DNA of 48,155 nucleotides from Rhodanobacter sp. GTDB taxonomy: Bacteria > Pseudomonadota > Gammaproteobacteria > Xanthomonadales > Rhodanobacteraceae. The position numbers were made by a program, and so were the translations under genes. Where the stretch lies: contig SCSE01000089.1 of the NCBI GenBank assembly GCA_004298015.1, positions 1 to 48,155 of the forward strand, written 5' to 3'. This document shows, piece by piece, positions 31,188 through 39,801 of this stretch (its first letter is position 1; each line of letters begins with the position of its first letter). A model generated the notes under the pieces. The model was not told the DNA's origin. It ran no database searches and saw nothing but the letters and a program-made list of their open reading frames with translations.

Positions 31188-31418
31188 ATGAGCGTTTGGC
31201 ATCTACTCATTCTTGCATTCGTTGTGGTGATGGTTTTCGGAACGGGCAAGTTGAGCGGTATCGGGTCCGATTTTGGGTCGGCGATCCGTGGCTTCAAGAG
31301 AAACCTGAATGATGAGGACGAGTCGCCCTCCAAAGCGCAGGATGATATGGAGGTAGCGGCACTGTCTTCGGAAAGCAGCGTTCGACAAGCCGATTCCGAG
31401 CGCGTCGACAAACCTTAA
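31188..31418 (+). CDS. tatA: Twin-arginine translocase subunit TatA
   Basis: 76 residues: an N-terminal membrane helix (SVWHLLILAFVVVMVFGTGK) and an amphipathic helix (LSGIGSDFGSAIRGFKRNL) with an acidic tail, the standard TatA layout. It lies 142 bases after nosL and 10 bases before tatB. Tat genes in a nos locus make sense because NosZ, HiPIP and ApbE here carry Tat-like signals. Confidence 0.9.
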   Translation: MSVWHLLILAFVVVMVFGTGKLSGIGSDFGSAIRGFKRNLNDEDESPSKAQDDMEVAALSSESSVRQADSERVDKP

Positions 31419-31428
31419 GGGATGTTCG

Positions 31429-31860
31429 ATGATTGATCTCGATATCGGGAAACTTATTTTGCTTGCGTTGATTGCGCTCGTCGTTCTCGGTCCCGAGAAG
31501 CTGCCTGTCGCTGCACGTACGGCGGGTGCGATCATGCGTCGAATGCGCAACGGTTGGAACAGCGTTCGTACCGAGGTAGAGCGTGAACTTCAGATCGCAG
31601 AGATAAGAAAGGCAGCACGTGATACTTCCGAGCGCATGGCGTCGACGCAAGCAACCCTTAGGGCCGCCCTCCGACCGCTTCGCGATCCGCTTGATATCCA
31701 AGCATTGAACACGCTGATGCATTCGCCGAAGCCTGCGAGTAACGTCCCGCCAGACTCATCCGCGCAGATTTCGCTGACGAAGGCTTCCGCGACCGTTCCA
31801 TCCAGCGAGCCCTTGGGTCGTGGCAACTCGACCAAGGAAGTATTGGATGACGTCGCATGA
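31429..31860 (+). CDS. tatB: Twin-arginine translocase subunit TatB
   Basis: 143 residues: an acidic N-terminus, a membrane helix (LILLALIALVVLGPEKLPVA) and a long amphipathic helix (RTAGAIMRRMRNGWNSVRTE), as in TatB, which forms the receptor with TatC. The C-terminus is serine- and proline-rich. Its stop lies inside the start of the broken tatC frame (31847). Confidence 0.9.
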   Translation: MIDLDIGKLILLALIALVVLGPEKLPVAARTAGAIMRRMRNGWNSVRTEVERELQIAEIRKAARDTSERMASTQATLRAALRPLRDPLDIQALNTLMHSPKPASNVPPDSSAQISLTKASATVPSSEPLGRGNSTKEVLDDVA

Positions 31861-32152
31861 ACAAGGCTGTGCCGCTGGGTTGTTGCAGATGAGCTTGTCT
31901 TCCATCCTTCTCGAACGACGCTCGCGGCTACCCAAGGCGATGGCGTTCGTACTCTTGGTATTGCCGGCGCTGGTTTCGTTGGCAAACAGGCTCTATACAG
32001 TCCTGGCGATACCGCTGGTGTCGCGCTTGCCGCTACGCGCGCACTCGATTGCAACAGGGCTGATTCAGCTACGAAGTGCAGCGCCGTCGAAGGAGATATC
32101 GAAAACGTGTTGTGACGTACGGAAGTCCAAACGTTTTGTAGCCGTTGGCTGA
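31847..32152 (+). pseudogene. Truncated tatC remnant
   Basis: From ATG 31847 the frame resembles TatC for about 65 residues: LLERRSRLPKAMAFVLLVLP (first cytoplasmic and membrane part), ANRLYTVLAIPLVSRLP and SIATG. It then loses similarity and stops at 32152 after 101 codons, whereas TatC has about 250 residues and six membrane helices. The tatABC order and overlap show it was once complete. A functional TatC must come from elsewhere if this TatAB is used. Confidence 0.8.
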
Positions 32153-32205
32153 TCTTGTCTTCAATCGCTTGAATGTCGGCGTGATCGCCGCCACTGCAGG
32201 CGGTT

Positions 32206-33429
32206 TCAGCGCGGATTGCGCGCTCCGGGCTGCCGAAACGGCATGGGCAGGCCGCTCGCCTCGGCGGTCAGCCCAGCCATCACCATCCGTTTGAACGGGC
32301 GCAGCCGCGCGCCGGCACCCAAGGCCAGCTTGCGCACGACCCGTGCCGGGCGGCGATCGTCGGTATACAGGCCAGCCAGCAGGTCGGTGGCCAGATACAG
32401 CGGCCGCGTGGCAAGGCGGTGTCGGCGCTCATAGCGCTGCAACACGGAGGGACTCCAGATCGGCTGTCCTGCTGCCTTCGCTGCACGCACTTCACGCGCC
32501 AGCGTGGCCTGCCCGAGCAGGCCGAAATTGAAACCATGTGCGGTCACCGGGTGCATGCCCACGGCGGCATCGCCGATCAGCGCAAAGCGCTCAGCCACGA
32601 AGCGCTTGGCATACACCCCAACCAGAGGATAGGCGCAGCGCGGGCCGGATACCCGCATCGCACCCAGGCGCTGTTGAAAGCGTTCGGCCATGGCCGCCGC
32701 CAGCGCTGCATCATCGAGTGCCAGCAAGGTCCGCATCATCGGCGGCGGCAGGGTTAGCACCACCGAGGAGGTATGCGGATCGTGCAGCGGCAACAGGGCC
32801 AGCGTCTGGCCGATGCCGAACCATTCCCACGCCACCTGCTCGTGCGGCACGTCGTGCTGCATGCGCAATACCAGCATGGTCTTGCCAAAATCATGCATGC
32901 TGGCGGCGATGCCCATGGCACGACGTGTCGCGGAAAAGCGGCTGTCTGCCGCTACCACCAGTTGCGCATGCAGGATCTCACCGTTTTCCAGACTGACCTG
33001 GGTGCCATCGCTGCCGGTACACACGGCGCTGACCCGCGCTCCGGTGATCCGCTCCACCTCGGGCAAGGTCATCACTTCGGCATAGGCCGCGCGCCGGATC
33101 GCGTGGTTGGACAACAACCAGCCCAGCTGTGCCTTGCCCATCTCGTCGTGGCGGAAGATCAAACCGTCGCGATCGTTGCCGTCGAGTACGATGGCATCGC
33201 GCAAGCAGCCGACCTCATCCTCATGCAGCCGTGCCCACAGCCCCAGTTCGCGCAACAGCCGTTGTGAGTGGTGGGTGATCGCGATTTCGCGTCCGTCATC
33301 CGGAGGCGTTATCAGTACCTCCTCTTCCTGTCCCTCGACCAGCGCGATACGCAAGCCGCTGCCTGCCAGCGAACGGGCAAAGCACAAACCGGCCGGGCCA
33401 GCGCCGACGATCACGATATCGAATGACAT
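32206..33429 (-). CDS. UbiH/UbiM-family FAD-dependent ubiquinone hydroxylase
   Basis: 407 residues of the UbiH/COQ6 flavoprotein monooxygenase family: the FAD motif DIVIVGAGPAGLCFARSL at the N-terminus and the second FAD motif FALIGDAAVGMHPVTAHGFN, whose GDAAH-like segment is hallmark. Divergence from UbiH/UbiI and the setting fit UbiM, but I cannot separate these by eye. I start at ATG 33429 (MSFDIVIVG) with GGAG upstream; an in-frame start at 33459 adds ten residues without similarity. It lies convergent with the tat genes and downstream of the small CCGGC-tailed gene. Confidence 0.83.
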   Translation of the reverse strand: MSFDIVIVGAGPAGLCFARSLAGSGLRIALVEGQEEEVLITPPDDGREIAITHHSQRLLRELGLWARLHEDEVGCLRDAIVLDGNDRDGLIFRHDEMGKAQLGWLLSNHAIRRAAYAEVMTLPEVERITGARVSAVCTGSDGTQVSLENGEILHAQLVVAADSRFSATRRAMGIAASMHDFGKTMLVLRMQHDVPHEQVAWEWFGIGQTLALLPLHDPHTSSVVLTLPPPMMRTLLALDDAALAAAMAERFQQRLGAMRVSGPRCAYPLVGVYAKRFVAERFALIGDAAVGMHPVTAHGFNFGLLGQATLAREVRAAKAAGQPIWSPSVLQRYERRHRLATRPLYLATDLLAGLYTDDRRPARVVRKLALGAGARLRPFKRMVMAGLTAEASGLPMPFRQPGARNPR

Positions 33430-33526
33430 ACGCAGGAGCTCCAGAGATGAATCTTCCACAAGCTACGGGCAGTCGCGCCCGCTCGCGCTGATCCCGGTCA
33501 AGAAAATGTCCCGCAGCCGATGCAAG

Positions 33527-33766
33527 TCACCCACTGCAGCCACCACAGCAAATGGATGGCAGCTGCGCCACCTGTTCAGGCGCCACCGCCCAGCCGAGCT
33601 GGCGCAATACCTCGATCAGGTCCACCGCTGTCGTGGAGGACGACACTCGCAGCACCAGACCGCTCATGTCGAGATCGACTACCGCAGTAGGATCGAGATC
33701 GAACAAGGCGTCCTGCACGATGGCGGGGGCGGGGCTCGTATCGGAAACAGCGATATGGAATTCCAT
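33527..33766 (-). CDS. Small protein with C-terminal CCGGC motif
   Basis: 79 residues from ATG 33766 (alternatives 33784 and 33790). The body alternates strands and helices (DPTAVVDLDMSGLVLRVSSS; VDLIEVLRQLGWAV) in a pattern like heavy-metal-associated ferredoxin-like domains, although the usual CXXC in the first loop is absent. It ends ICCGGCSG, a cluster of three cysteines that could bind metal or be a redox tail. It sits about 100 bases upstream of the UbiH/UbiM-type gene on the same strand. The function is unknown. Confidence 0.6.
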   Translation of the reverse strand: MEFHIAVSDTSPAPAIVQDALFDLDPTAVVDLDMSGLVLRVSSSTTAVDLIEVLRQLGWAVAPEQVAQLPSICCGGCSG

Positions 33767-33953
33767 CGGATTTTTCCCTGTCATGGACACCGTTGCGGCG
33801 TCGCTGGTACCGATGTTCTCTCGATAGCCTGCTCGACACCCTGATCCCGATCAAGTGCGGGCTGCCCGGCGGAACCGGGCAGAACCCCGGCAAGCGACGG
33901 CTCCCCTCGCCCAGCCGAATGCTCGCCTCGACCAGCAAGGTTCCGACAGGCTG

Positions 33954-34108
33954 CCAGCCGTGGTGGTCGACCTGTTCACTCGCCATGGGGTGGGCTGGTC
34001 GGTGCGTGAGACGTGACGCGCGACATCGTCATCGAGGCCCTGCACATGGCATGGTTCAAACGCCACCCCGGCCAACCGGCGGGCCTGCTCTTCCGCAGCG
34101 ACAACAAG
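33954..34108 (+). pseudogene. IS3-family transposase fragment (integrase core)
   Basis: Two frames joined by a shift near 34010 read AVVVDLFTRHGVGWSVRE then TRDIVIEALHMAWFKRHPGQ and LLFRSDN, matching the central rve core of IS3 OrfB (VVDLFSR...VGW; AL.MA..R.P; HSD). The start, end and IS termini are missing. No neighbouring IS structure remains. Confidence 0.65.
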
Positions 34109-34227
34109 CCTGGGGCCAATCGCGCCCGGGTGGCCAGCCTGACGCTCAGGGCGATAGACCGGTCGTGGAAGATGTGGTGTTCGACAGCACCAGCCCGCTC
34201 GCTGGCGAGCACGGTACCGACGGGTGA

Positions 34228-34432
34228 GTTGGCGCGTTCCTGATGGATCTGGTCAGCCGACATGCAGTATGAGGATCTTTCGCTACCCGCTTCCACCTGT
34301 GCATGTCGCGCGGCGACATTGCTCACTATCTGCATCTGGCTGCCGGAACGGTCGGTGGCGTGTCGAGTCGCTTTCGCACCCGAAAACTCATTGCGATCGA
34401 GGGCCGCGAGCTTGAGCTGCTGGAGCCCACAC
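34228..34432 (+). pseudogene. Crp/Fnr-family regulator remnant, C-terminal HTH
   Basis: The frame reads VGAFLMDLVSRHAV, stop (34270-34272), GSFATRFHLCMSRGDIAHYL, HLAAGTVGGVSSRFRTRKLI and AIEGRELELLEP. This matches the end of the dimer helix and the helix-turn-helix and wing of FNR/DNR-type regulators (RFHLPMSRGDIANYLGL..ETVSR). The sensory domain is absent, a stop interrupts the fragment, and the recognition helix has GG for SR. It cannot be functional. Confidence 0.72.
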
Positions 34433-34523
34433 TTGCGTCGGATCGGGCGGGTGCGGGTGGCGGGCCAAATTTGGTACGAACGGGCAGGCATTGGGTGAAT
34501 CGACGCCAAGGTTTGTGCAAACT

Positions 34524-34686
34524 GGGAGCTTGGGCCGTAGAAACGTTGGAGAGCGGGATGAGGCTATCGCCAAGGGTGCGTCTATCGGAGCGTGCGCCTC
34601 GTCATGCTCTGCAAGCCCGGGGAGAGGCGCAGCCGATGGAGGAGGGCATCGTCGCAGGCCATGTTTCTACGGCCTACGGCCCGGGC
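34524..34686. repeat. 163-bp dispersed element with terminal inverted repeats, copy 2
   Basis: Related over its whole length to the copy at 3622-3784. It starts GGGAGCTTGGGCCGTAGAAA and ends with GTTTCTACGGCCTACGGCCC; the inner ends GGCCGTAGAAAC and GTTTCTACGGCC are exact inverses. It lies between the Crp/Fnr remnant and the NnrS remnant, within a stretch of broken genes. Confidence 0.7.
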
Positions 34687-34787
34687 TATGAACTCTGACC
34701 CCGCCGGCTCGCTTGATGCAGGTCATGGTCGCAGTCGCTGACGGCGTGGCAGTATAGCGAATCGTTCTTATTCAAGTTGTCGATGCC

Positions 34788-35162
34788 ATGTCCGCACCGT
34801 CACCCACCGCTCAGCAAGCAGCCACGTTCGCCGAACTTTCTGGCCTGCTGGTCTCGGCACTGCAGCGGTCGCTGTTCCTTGCGAGCGTCGTCGCGGTCTT
34901 GCTGAGCACGACGTGATGGGCCGTGGAACTGACTTGGCAGCGTTTCGGTCTGGCAGGCTGGCCGCAGCCGTCAATGCCGTCAGAGCATGCGTACGGCATG
35001 TTGCTCCAGTTCGGCATGTTTCCATAGCCCGTGCTCGGCTCCTTGCCGAGCGCATTTCCCAGCTGGCTGAATCAGCCGGCGCTACCCCCCACGCGCCATG
35101 TGCCGATTGCTGGCTGTGTATTGCGTGGTTGGGAGGCTGTCGGGCTTTGGTGGTCGAGGTGA
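34788..35162 (+). pseudogene. NnrS-like N-terminal remnant
   Basis: One frame with two in-frame stops (34914-34916 and 35025-35027) reads LQRSLFLASVVAVLLSTT, WAVELTWQRFGLAGWPQPS, EHAYGMLLQFGMFP, then LPSAFPSWLNQPALPPTRHV before ending at 35162. The order (first helix, tryptophan-rich loop, helix ending near GMFPxF, then FPxWL followed by a P..RR-like segment) is that of NnrS, a heme- and copper-containing membrane protein protecting against NO. About 300 residues are missing. There is some doubt because conservation was judged by eye. Confidence 0.55.
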
Positions 35163-35478
35163 GAATTTGTCGACGCGAGGACAGATTTTCGACGAGTTGT
35201 CGGCCCATAGTGGCTCTATGGGGCAAGAATCGGCGAAAATATGGAGCGCGCAGGTGGATTTCGCAGGCCGGCCGAGCAACGCCCGACAGGCTGCCAGGTA
35301 GTGGTGGACGCAAGGCTCTTCCACTTGCCGTGGCTGCAGCGGCCAGCTCTGGCCCGGATGCCGCTGGGTTATCTGATCGATCCGGTCACGTTGGCATCGA
35401 TCTTGTCGCTGTGGATACGGCACCCGGACAGTATCTGCCTGGCTCCACGGGTAGGCGGCAAACTGGGCTGACCCGCCC
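35163..35478 (+). other. Gap before the Nramp gene, possible remnant ORF
   Basis: A plus-strand frame ending at 35471 finishes with a protein-like stretch (VVVDARLFHLPWLQRPALA; PLGYLIDPVTLASILSLWIR) whose stop lies seven bases before the Nramp start. It may be the tail of a gene once co-transcribed with it, cut by the upstream rearrangement. I do not recognise the family. Confidence 0.35.
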
Positions 35479-36738
35479 GTGAGTGACGTCATTCCTGACA
35501 TGCCGACTCGCCGTCGCGCGCCGTGGGCCAGATTTGCAGCCGTGGCGGGTCCGGGTATCGTGGTGATGCTCGCCGACACCGATGCGGGGAGCATCATTAC
35601 CGCAGCGCAGAGTGGCGCGCAGTCGGGTTACCGTCTGCTGCTGTTGCAGGCGGTGATGATACCGATCCTGTTTATCGTGCAGGAACTCACGATTCGCCTC
35701 GGCGTGGTGACCGGCCACGGACATGGTTATGCCATCCGCAAGCATTTCGGTGCCCGCTGGGCATGGGTATCGGTGTCGACCCTGCTGGTTGCCTGCGTAG
35801 GCGCCCTGATCACAGAGTTGAGCGGCATCGCCGGGGTCGGGGCACTCATCGGCATACCGGGCTGGCTCAGCATGACCATCGTGGTCGTCGGCCTTACGAT
35901 CATGGCGATCCAGGGGTCCTACCTGACCGTCGAACGCATCGCGCTGGCGGTGGGCCTGTTTGAGTGTGTGTTCCTGTTCGTGGCGTTCAAGGCCAAGCCG
36001 GACGTGCATACCGTGATAGCCCAAGCCTTTGAGATGCCCTTCGCGGACACGAACTACCTGTACCTTGTTGCCGCGAATATCGGTGCGGTGATCATGCCAT
36101 GGATGGTTTTCTATCAGCAATCGGCGGTGGTCGAGAAGGGCCTGGTGGTCGCCGACCTGCGCGCCGCGCGTTGGGAGACCGCGATAGGGTCGGTGGTCAC
36201 CCAACTGATCATGGGTGCCGTGCTGGTCGCTACAGCGGCAACCATCGGTCGTGCCGGAGCGGGACAATCGCTGGACACAGTGCAGCAGATCGCGCAAGCA
36301 GTCACCCCCGTCCTTGGCAAGCTGAACGGAACCACGATGTTTGCACTGGGCATGATCGGTGCCTCGTTGGTCGCCACGATTGTGGTCACTCTCACGGCTG
36401 CTCGTACCTTGGGAGAGATCATGGGCTTCAATCACTCTCTCGCGCAGAGCCCGCGGGAAGCGCCTTGGTTCTATATGGTCTACATGCTGACCTTGGTTCT
36501 CGGCGGACTGCTGGTCGCCTCCGGTGTCGATCTGGTCAAGCTCAGCGTGGGTGTGCAGGTGATGAATACCTTACTGCTACCGATCGTTCTCGGTTTCCTC
36601 TTCATGTTGGCGCGGCGGGCGTTGCCTGAGGCGCATCGACTCAAGGGTGCCTACGCTGCGTTAGTTGCCATCACGATCGTGCTGACTACCGGCCTCGGGC
36701 TGTACGCGGGAATCGCTGGAATCCTAAGGCAACGCTGA
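35479..36738 (+). CDS. Nramp-family metal transporter with altered site motif
   Basis: 419 residues with about 11 membrane segments and the Nramp fold. The first helix reads GPGIVVMLADTDAGSIITAA where manganese/iron Nramps have DPGN, so the metal-binding asparagine is replaced and the helix break reshaped. In helix 6 the motif is ANIGAVIMPWMVFYQQSA, keeping the A..MP core but with Trp for the MPH histidine. The substrate may therefore differ from Mn2+. The start is GTG 35479. It appears monocistronic after the remnant region, with an inverted repeat downstream. Confidence 0.83.
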   Translation: MSDVIPDMPTRRRAPWARFAAVAGPGIVVMLADTDAGSIITAAQSGAQSGYRLLLLQAVMIPILFIVQELTIRLGVVTGHGHGYAIRKHFGARWAWVSVSTLLVACVGALITELSGIAGVGALIGIPGWLSMTIVVVGLTIMAIQGSYLTVERIALAVGLFECVFLFVAFKAKPDVHTVIAQAFEMPFADTNYLYLVAANIGAVIMPWMVFYQQSAVVEKGLVVADLRAARWETAIGSVVTQLIMGAVLVATAATIGRAGAGQSLDTVQQIAQAVTPVLGKLNGTTMFALGMIGASLVATIVVTLTAARTLGEIMGFNHSLAQSPREAPWFYMVYMLTLVLGGLLVASGVDLVKLSVGVQVMNTLLLPIVLGFLFMLARRALPEAHRLKGAYAALVAITIVLTTGLGLYAGIAGILRQR

Positions 36739-36767
36739 ACAGGCCGTCGCAATCCAGCAACCTCCAG

Positions 36768-36795
36768 GTCTGATCGGTTTTGCCCCTGATCAGAC
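36768..36795. repeat. Inverted repeat after the Nramp gene
   Basis: GTCTGATC (36768-36775) and GATCAGAC (36788-36795) form a perfect 8-bp stem with a 12-base loop, 30 bases past the Nramp stop. The T-rich run is weak, so it is at best a poor terminator. Confidence 0.4.
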
Positions 36796-36870
36796 AGGTG
36801 GATCGCGGTTTTACGCTTCTGTTTTTCCGTTATCGCGCCTTGATGCGCATTGTTGGCCCTCGAAGGCTCG

Positions 36871-36985
36871 TCATGCAGATGTTCGGATGCGCGCCAGGTA
36901 CAGGTTGGCCAATCCGAAGGCCCCAAAGCTGCGGTTGGCGTTCTTGTCCACGCCTCGATAGCGGACCTGGGTGAATCCCACCGTC
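36871..36985 (-). pseudogene. IS5-family transposase C-terminal fragment
   Basis: The minus-strand frame ends QVRYRGVDKNANRSFGAFGL and ANLYLARIRTSA, matching the KVRYRGLAKN...LFALANLYMARRRL terminus of IS5-group transposases. Upstream of VRYRG the similarity fades within a short distance and the catalytic region is absent. Confidence 0.7.
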
Positions 36986-37283
36986 GCGTCACCACCGCGA
37001 AGACGTGCTAGGAGCGTACCTGGAGCTGCGACTTGTTGCCGCAGCAATACGATGCTGAATGAATCGCCAGGCAGTTCCCGATGGCTCCGTGAACGGGTGC
37101 TGGCTGAGGGCGAATCCAAGCCGGGTCCACGATCGCTGCGCGCCCATGTCGCTGATCGGACTGCTCTGTGTCGTCCTGTCTTGCGGATTCCCGGTCAACG
37201 TGCGTGCTTGAATGTTGAGTGGGCTTGAATTGGCTGCATCTTCAGGATTGCTGCTAATCTTTCATGGGAGAACTTGACGGGGA
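36986..37283. other. Intergenic, no supported gene
   Basis: Probably decayed sequence flanking the IS5 fragment; the frames here have arginine- and serine-rich translations typical of non-coding GC-rich DNA. The last 30 bases hold the ribosome binding region of the next gene (GGGGA before ATG 37284). Confidence 0.35.
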
Positions 37284-37604
37284 ATGACGATGACAACGCA
37301 AGTGATGGCCTGGGCGGAACGCACCCCACTGTGGCGGATCTTCTGGCTGTACGGCGTGATCCCCAGCAACCTGCTGTGGGCAGCCGTGCTGGGGATGATG
37401 TATGCCGGATCGCATGTCAATCTCGTCCGCAGCCTGCTGGTTTTCCTGCTGGTCTTTACCGCCTGGATCGTCCGCGCAGTGTGGCTTGCGGCACCAAACG
37501 CCGCGGATCGGCGTTATGGCCTGATCTCAAGGGCACTGACGGTCGCCTGGGGGATCAACACGGTGCTGTTGGTGTTCTTTCTTGAACTGCAACTGGTGCA
37601 CTAA
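37284..37604 (+). CDS. Small membrane protein, 106 residues
   Basis: Three hydrophobic segments (IFWLYGVIPSNLLWAAVLGM; LVRSLLVFLLVFTAWIVRAV; TVAWGINTVLLVFFLELQLV) predict an integral membrane protein. A GGGGA precedes ATG 37284; ATG 37290 is also possible. It is convergent with the next gene, with one base between stops. I do not recognise a family. Confidence 0.7.
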   Translation: MTMTTQVMAWAERTPLWRIFWLYGVIPSNLLWAAVLGMMYAGSHVNLVRSLLVFLLVFTAWIVRAVWLAAPNAADRRYGLISRALTVAWGINTVLLVFFLELQLVH

Positions 37605-37605
37605 T

Positions 37606-38007
37606 TCAGCTGAACTGCAACACGTTGCCAAGGCGATCGAACGCCGCAAACTCGGCCACGCGTCCGTTGTTGATCGCGTTTACCATGAACCTCAGCGGCT
37701 GGGCGGCCTCGTCCGGGCCCGGCGCTACGCCTGCGCGACCTGACAGGCTCGCCACGAAGACAACGTCCCAGTCCATGCCGGTGCGGGCCGACTCTTCCAC
37801 CAGCGTCTTAAAATTGGCAATGTCCACTGGTGCCTTGTCCACGCACAGGACCGGCGAGAGCGTGCCGCCTTCGCGTGCATCGAAGCGCTCGCGCTGAGCG
37901 GTGGTGGCGGCATCGGGCAACTCGGCTTTGGCGAATGCCAGCAATAACCGTTGTGGCTCCGTTTGCCGGTGCGCAGCGGCGAGAAGGTCCTGGAAGCTGG
38001 TCAGCAT
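37606..38007 (-). CDS. Conserved hypothetical protein often mislabelled ribonucleotide reductase subunit alpha
   Basis: 133 residues beginning MLTSFQDLLAAAHRQTEPQR and containing LSPVLCVDKAPVD, ARTGMDWDVVFVASLSGR and GRVAEFAAFDRLGNVLQF. I recall this short family in Xanthomonadales and Pseudomonas under the misleading name given in the call; it has no reductase residues and is far too short. I start at ATG 38007; ten more codons are open upstream. The function is unknown. Confidence 0.7.
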   Translation of the reverse strand: MLTSFQDLLAAAHRQTEPQRLLLAFAKAELPDAATTAQRERFDAREGGTLSPVLCVDKAPVDIANFKTLVEESARTGMDWDVVFVASLSGRAGVAPGPDEAAQPLRFMVNAINNGRVAEFAAFDRLGNVLQFS

Positions 38008-38469
38008 GACGATGCACACGGGTATGGACGAGCGCACAAGCTACCATGACGCACGAGCCCGGAACATCCACTCCACGAGTATCAATTGTCACAGGCAGCG
38101 ATGTCGTTGCCAACGCCGGTCGAGTGCCACCGTCGCTGATTGCATTGCGCTGGCCCGTGACACATGAGCAGCACCTCCACGCCGATTCCAATCTGCGTGC
38201 TGCATTCTGCGCAGAAACGATGCATACGCCGCCCCATTGAATGACCGTCCCGGTCTCAGGGTCTCCTCACGGACGTTCATCCCGGTACCTTCGCCATTGG
38301 TTGACGTAAGCACGCCACCACCCTTGCATATACTGTCTTGCCGAGGCGTATCGGGCTGATGGCAACACACGCTTTTTCCGCGCTCGAGATGAAGTGTCCA
38401 TGGCGGAAGCCCCCAGTGACGAGCGAAAAGAGACGCCAGATCCGTTAACCGACCACGTTCCGACGAAGT
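38008..38469. other. Intergenic, no supported gene
   Basis: 460 bases with only arginine-rich, unconvincing frames on both strands. I found no terminator with a T run, no tRNA and no repeat here. Confidence 0.4.
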
Positions 38470-39519
38470 CTATTTCACGTAACGCAGTACACGACGAAGC
38501 AGGCCGGCGAATGCCATCGCCCATGCCGCGAGCGCGATGCACAGGAAGATCGGTGCCAGCCAGTCGAGGAAACCCAGACCCAGTGCCTGCGACATCGCCT
38601 GCGTGCTGACGGCATACATGCCCAGCGGAAAAACGGCACCCCAGTACTGCGGGTCGTAGGTCAGCGGCAGGCGTTTGTAGACGTAGCGCCACACTGCCAG
38701 CACCGCCAGCATCGGTATCCACCAGGTGCCGGTCGCCCAGTAGAACACCGTGAATCCCTTCAGGAACGGCAACAGCGAATGAAGGAATGGTGCATCTGGC
38801 GTGTTCTCCACGAGCCGCGAGCCGGCCAGGGTGGAAATGGCCATCGCACCCATGTTGATCCAGTACGGCGGCGCCAGGTCATCGGGTGAGAAATGGAAGA
38901 AAGTGTAGCGGTAGAAGATCAGCGACATCATCCAGATGTACAACATGCCGCCCCACAACCACATCGACAGGGCGAGGAAATTCAGTTCCAGCTTCCATGG
39001 CTGGTCGATGTGTGCGGCGATCAACGCGCTCAGCACGGCCAGCGACTGCGTGGCCACTACCGCCAGCAGCCAGCCCCCGGTAATCCCGCGGTCAAGGGCT
39101 GGCTTATCCTCCTTGATGGTGAAGGCGGTAAAGATCGTATAGGTCAGGCCGACCCACAGCACGGCCGCCATCGCCAGAAGGAGCATGGCGTCGTGAAAAC
39201 CGGTTTCGAGCACCACCACCTGACTTCCGAGTACGGCGGTGGCGGCAACCATGGTGAAGAAGCCGGGGCCGCGCAGGTGGTCGATCAGGTCTGCACCGCA
39301 GCGTCGGGCGTAGTAGATCAGGCGCAATACGGTCAACGCCCACAAGGCCACCCAGACGAGCAGGTTCAGCCAGAACAGGATTTGCGCGGACAGCTCCCAG
39401 CCGTGCAGATGCAAGCCGATGGAAATGATGCCCGTCGCCATCACCATGGCGAAGTTGGCTGGCGACAGTTCGGCCAGATCCTCGATGGCGTGAGCCATCC
39501 GTTGCCGCATGAGGCTCAC
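38470..39519 (-). CDS. TDT-family (TehA/SLAC1-like) transporter
   Basis: About 349 residues and ten membrane helices. The N-terminal LSPANFAMVMATGIISIGLH is the hallmark first helix of the tellurite-resistance/dicarboxylate transporter family, whose members are anion channels or sulfite/malate exporters. The C-terminus (PQYWGAVFPLGMYAVSTQAM) is equally typical. I favour GTG 39519, with GAGGGG eight bases upstream; ATG 39510 and 39498 are alternatives, and the frame is open to 39645. It lies downstream of the broken narK, same strand. The 280 bases between hold no gene. Confidence 0.85.
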   Translation of the reverse strand: MSLMRQRMAHAIEDLAELSPANFAMVMATGIISIGLHLHGWELSAQILFWLNLLVWVALWALTVLRLIYYARRCGADLIDHLRGPGFFTMVAATAVLGSQVVVLETGFHDAMLLLAMAAVLWVGLTYTIFTAFTIKEDKPALDRGITGGWLLAVVATQSLAVLSALIAAHIDQPWKLELNFLALSMWLWGGMLYIWMMSLIFYRYTFFHFSPDDLAPPYWINMGAMAISTLAGSRLVENTPDAPFLHSLLPFLKGFTVFYWATGTWWIPMLAVLAVWRYVYKRLPLTYDPQYWGAVFPLGMYAVSTQAMSQALGLGFLDWLAPIFLCIALAAWAMAFAGLLRRVLRYVK

Positions 39520-39801
39520 GGTCGAGGCCCCTCGGAGGGGGTGGCCCTCAGTACACGTCGCCCCCGTTGTTTGTGCACAGAGTTGGCGGCGTATGGCGGG
39601 TGGACTGGTGCCGTCACGTGCTGGTCCCCTTGCATCGATCGCCAATCTTTCCCTGACCGCCCGTGCCGGTTTTCATAAGGTGACGGGTGCCCCGGTTCAC
39701 CGCCACCCGGTGAAATCAGGACCCGCGCCAACACGATGATCGCTGACGGTGATGCGTCACCGTGTCGATCGGATGGATCACGATAGGTTGTATGAATGCG
39801 A

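Noticed and set aside
38094..38250. Short ORFs between the mislabelled-reductase gene and the TDT gene
   Set aside because: Arginine- and serine-rich translations without start signals; treated as intergenic.
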